A DNA stretch of 36,207 bases from Sulfurimonas sp. (GTDB taxonomy: Bacteria > Campylobacterota > Campylobacteria > Campylobacterales > Sulfurimonadaceae), in contig JALUWV010000093.1 in the NCBI GenBank assembly GCA_027019335.1, positions 1-36,207 of the forward strand, written 5' to 3'. Shown here piece after piece: positions 35,480-36,207 of this stretch. Within the stretch, counting starts at the first letter, position 1; each line of letters opens with the position of its first letter. Position numbers and translations under genes: made by a program. Below the pieces are notes generated by a model, which had not been told where the DNA came from, searched no databases, and saw only the letters and a program-made list of their open reading frames with translations.

Positions 35480-36189
35480 GATAAATTACCATTTCTATTT
35501 AAAATTTCATACAGGTATTCAGCCCGTTGCCAATCTTCTAAAGTATCAATATCTTGCACTAAATGTCTTGGTAAAATGATGGGGATGCTTATATCACTAA
35601 ACATCATCTTATTTGTAGAAATTTTTTCTAACTCTCTGTTTGTCCAGTAAAATTGCCCTGCATCTTGGTAGGCTTCTTCTAAGTCTTGACTTCTACTCAT
35701 ATAGTGTTGGGGAGTAAACATTTCACATCGTCCATCACTAGTTAGCTTAAAAGTTCTCTGAATAGGAAAAGGCATTGTTGTTGCACTAAAAGCATTTATG
35801 GCATTACTTTTTTGTAATGCTTCATAAGCTTTTATTAGATATTGTTTTTGCAAAAGTGGAGCAGTCGCATAGAGTGTACAAATATATTTATAATTCTCTC
35901 CTTGTTCTTCCAAGTATTCTATAGCATGGTTTGTAACATCTGTCGTACCCGTAAAGTCATCACTCAGTTTTATTGGTCTAAGAAATGGTACTTCTGCACC
36001 ATATTCTTTTGCAATATTTGCTATTTCTTTATCATCAGTACTCACTATGATTTTGTCAAATAGTTTAGATGCTAATGCTACCTCTATGCTATAAGCAATG
36101 AGCGGTTTACCGTGAAAAATTTTAATATTTTTTCTTGGTATGCGTTTACTGCCACCTCGTGCGGGGATAATACAAACTGCATTTTTCAT
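35476..36189 (-). CDS. pseF: Pseudaminic acid cytidylyltransferase
   Basis: PseF activates pseudaminic acid with CTP to CMP-Pse, the donor for flagellin or capsule glycosylation. The 237 residues open with the CMP-sugar signature AVCIIPARGGSKRIPRKNIKIFHGKPLIAYS and continue with FDKIIVSTDDKEIANIAKEYGAEVPFLRP. The central LYATAPLLQ and DAGQFYWT and the final PRHLVQDIDTLEDWQRAEYL are typical of PseF. LegF or NeuA are less likely alternatives. The ATG is at 36187-36189. The 18 bases upstream run into the window edge and could carry the end of a preceding operon gene, either with an abutting TAG or with an ATGA overlap. Confidence 0.87.
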   Translation of the reverse strand: MKNAVCIIPARGGSKRIPRKNIKIFHGKPLIAYSIEVALASKLFDKIIVSTDDKEIANIAKEYGAEVPFLRPIKLSDDFTGTTDVTNHAIEYLEEQGENYKYICTLYATAPLLQKQYLIKAYEALQKSNAINAFSATTMPFPIQRTFKLTSDGRCEMFTPQHYMSRSQDLEEAYQDAGQFYWTNRELEKISTNKMMFSDISIPIILPRHLVQDIDTLEDWQRAEYLYEILNRNGNLS

Positions 36190-36207
36190 CTAAAAACTAC
36201 ACCCGCG

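Overview
The window looks like a chromosomal segment of a Campylobacterota bacterium, probably a Sulfurimonas/Sulfuricurvum-like free-living relative of Campylobacter. The reasons are the low G+C, tightly packed genes with ATGA or abutting stop/start junctions, a Campylobacter-like alaS - maf - penicillin-binding protein 1A order, a ccoG gene for cbb3-oxidase maturation, an SO_0444-type metal permease, and a pseudaminic acid operon whose PseG closely resembles the Campylobacter protein. The genus is an inference. I see no rRNA, tRNA, CRISPR array or insertion sequence. No gene-free stretch exceeds 300 bases; the longest is about 180 bp (24215-24394), and it holds two divergent promoters.

Layout. 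(1) 1-6412, all minus strand, is a surface polysaccharide locus read right to left: ugd, manC, gmd, a previously unmarked 37-codon membrane microprotein, fcl, a Wzx-type flippase and the start of a methyltransferase. It should supply UDP-glucuronate, GDP-mannose and GDP-L-fucose for a capsule or O-antigen. (2) 6545-15781, plus strand, is housekeeping: a ComEA-like helix-hairpin-helix protein, alaS, a membrane protein, maf, a diguanylate cyclase, a bioF-like gene, an orphan ABC ATPase and PBP1A, mostly overlapping or abutting. (3) 15790-16483 is a vapBC toxin-antitoxin pair whose promoter -10 box lies inside a perfect inverted repeat. (4) 16480-18558 is a divergent pair: an RhlE-type DEAD-box helicase and a basic-tailed protein that looks like a helicase RecA2 domain without its motifs. 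(5) 18566-24214, minus strand, holds a large AsmA/DUF748 protein, ccoG, and a serine-recombinase-like protein that has lost its catalytic residues and is translationally coupled to ccoG. (6) 24395-29011, plus strand, holds metH and an SO_0444-family permease. (7) 29032-36189, minus strand, is a nine-gene operon with almost no spacing: pseF, pseG, then a NeuB-family synthase, ATP-grasp ligase, RraA-like aldolase, methyltransferase, amidohydrolase-fold protein and PIG-L deacetylase, then pseH. It continues beyond the right edge.

The most interesting part is region 7. Genes of the CMP-pseudaminic acid pathway bracket a six-gene cassette that is not part of the standard pathway, and base composition drops sharply at the pseF/pseG junction. 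The enzyme set (deacetylase, ligase, methyltransferase, aldolase) fits the synthesis of an unusual N-acyl or otherwise tailored nonulosonic acid for flagellin or a surface glycan. That is a hypothesis from gene content; the chemistry cannot be read from sequence alone.
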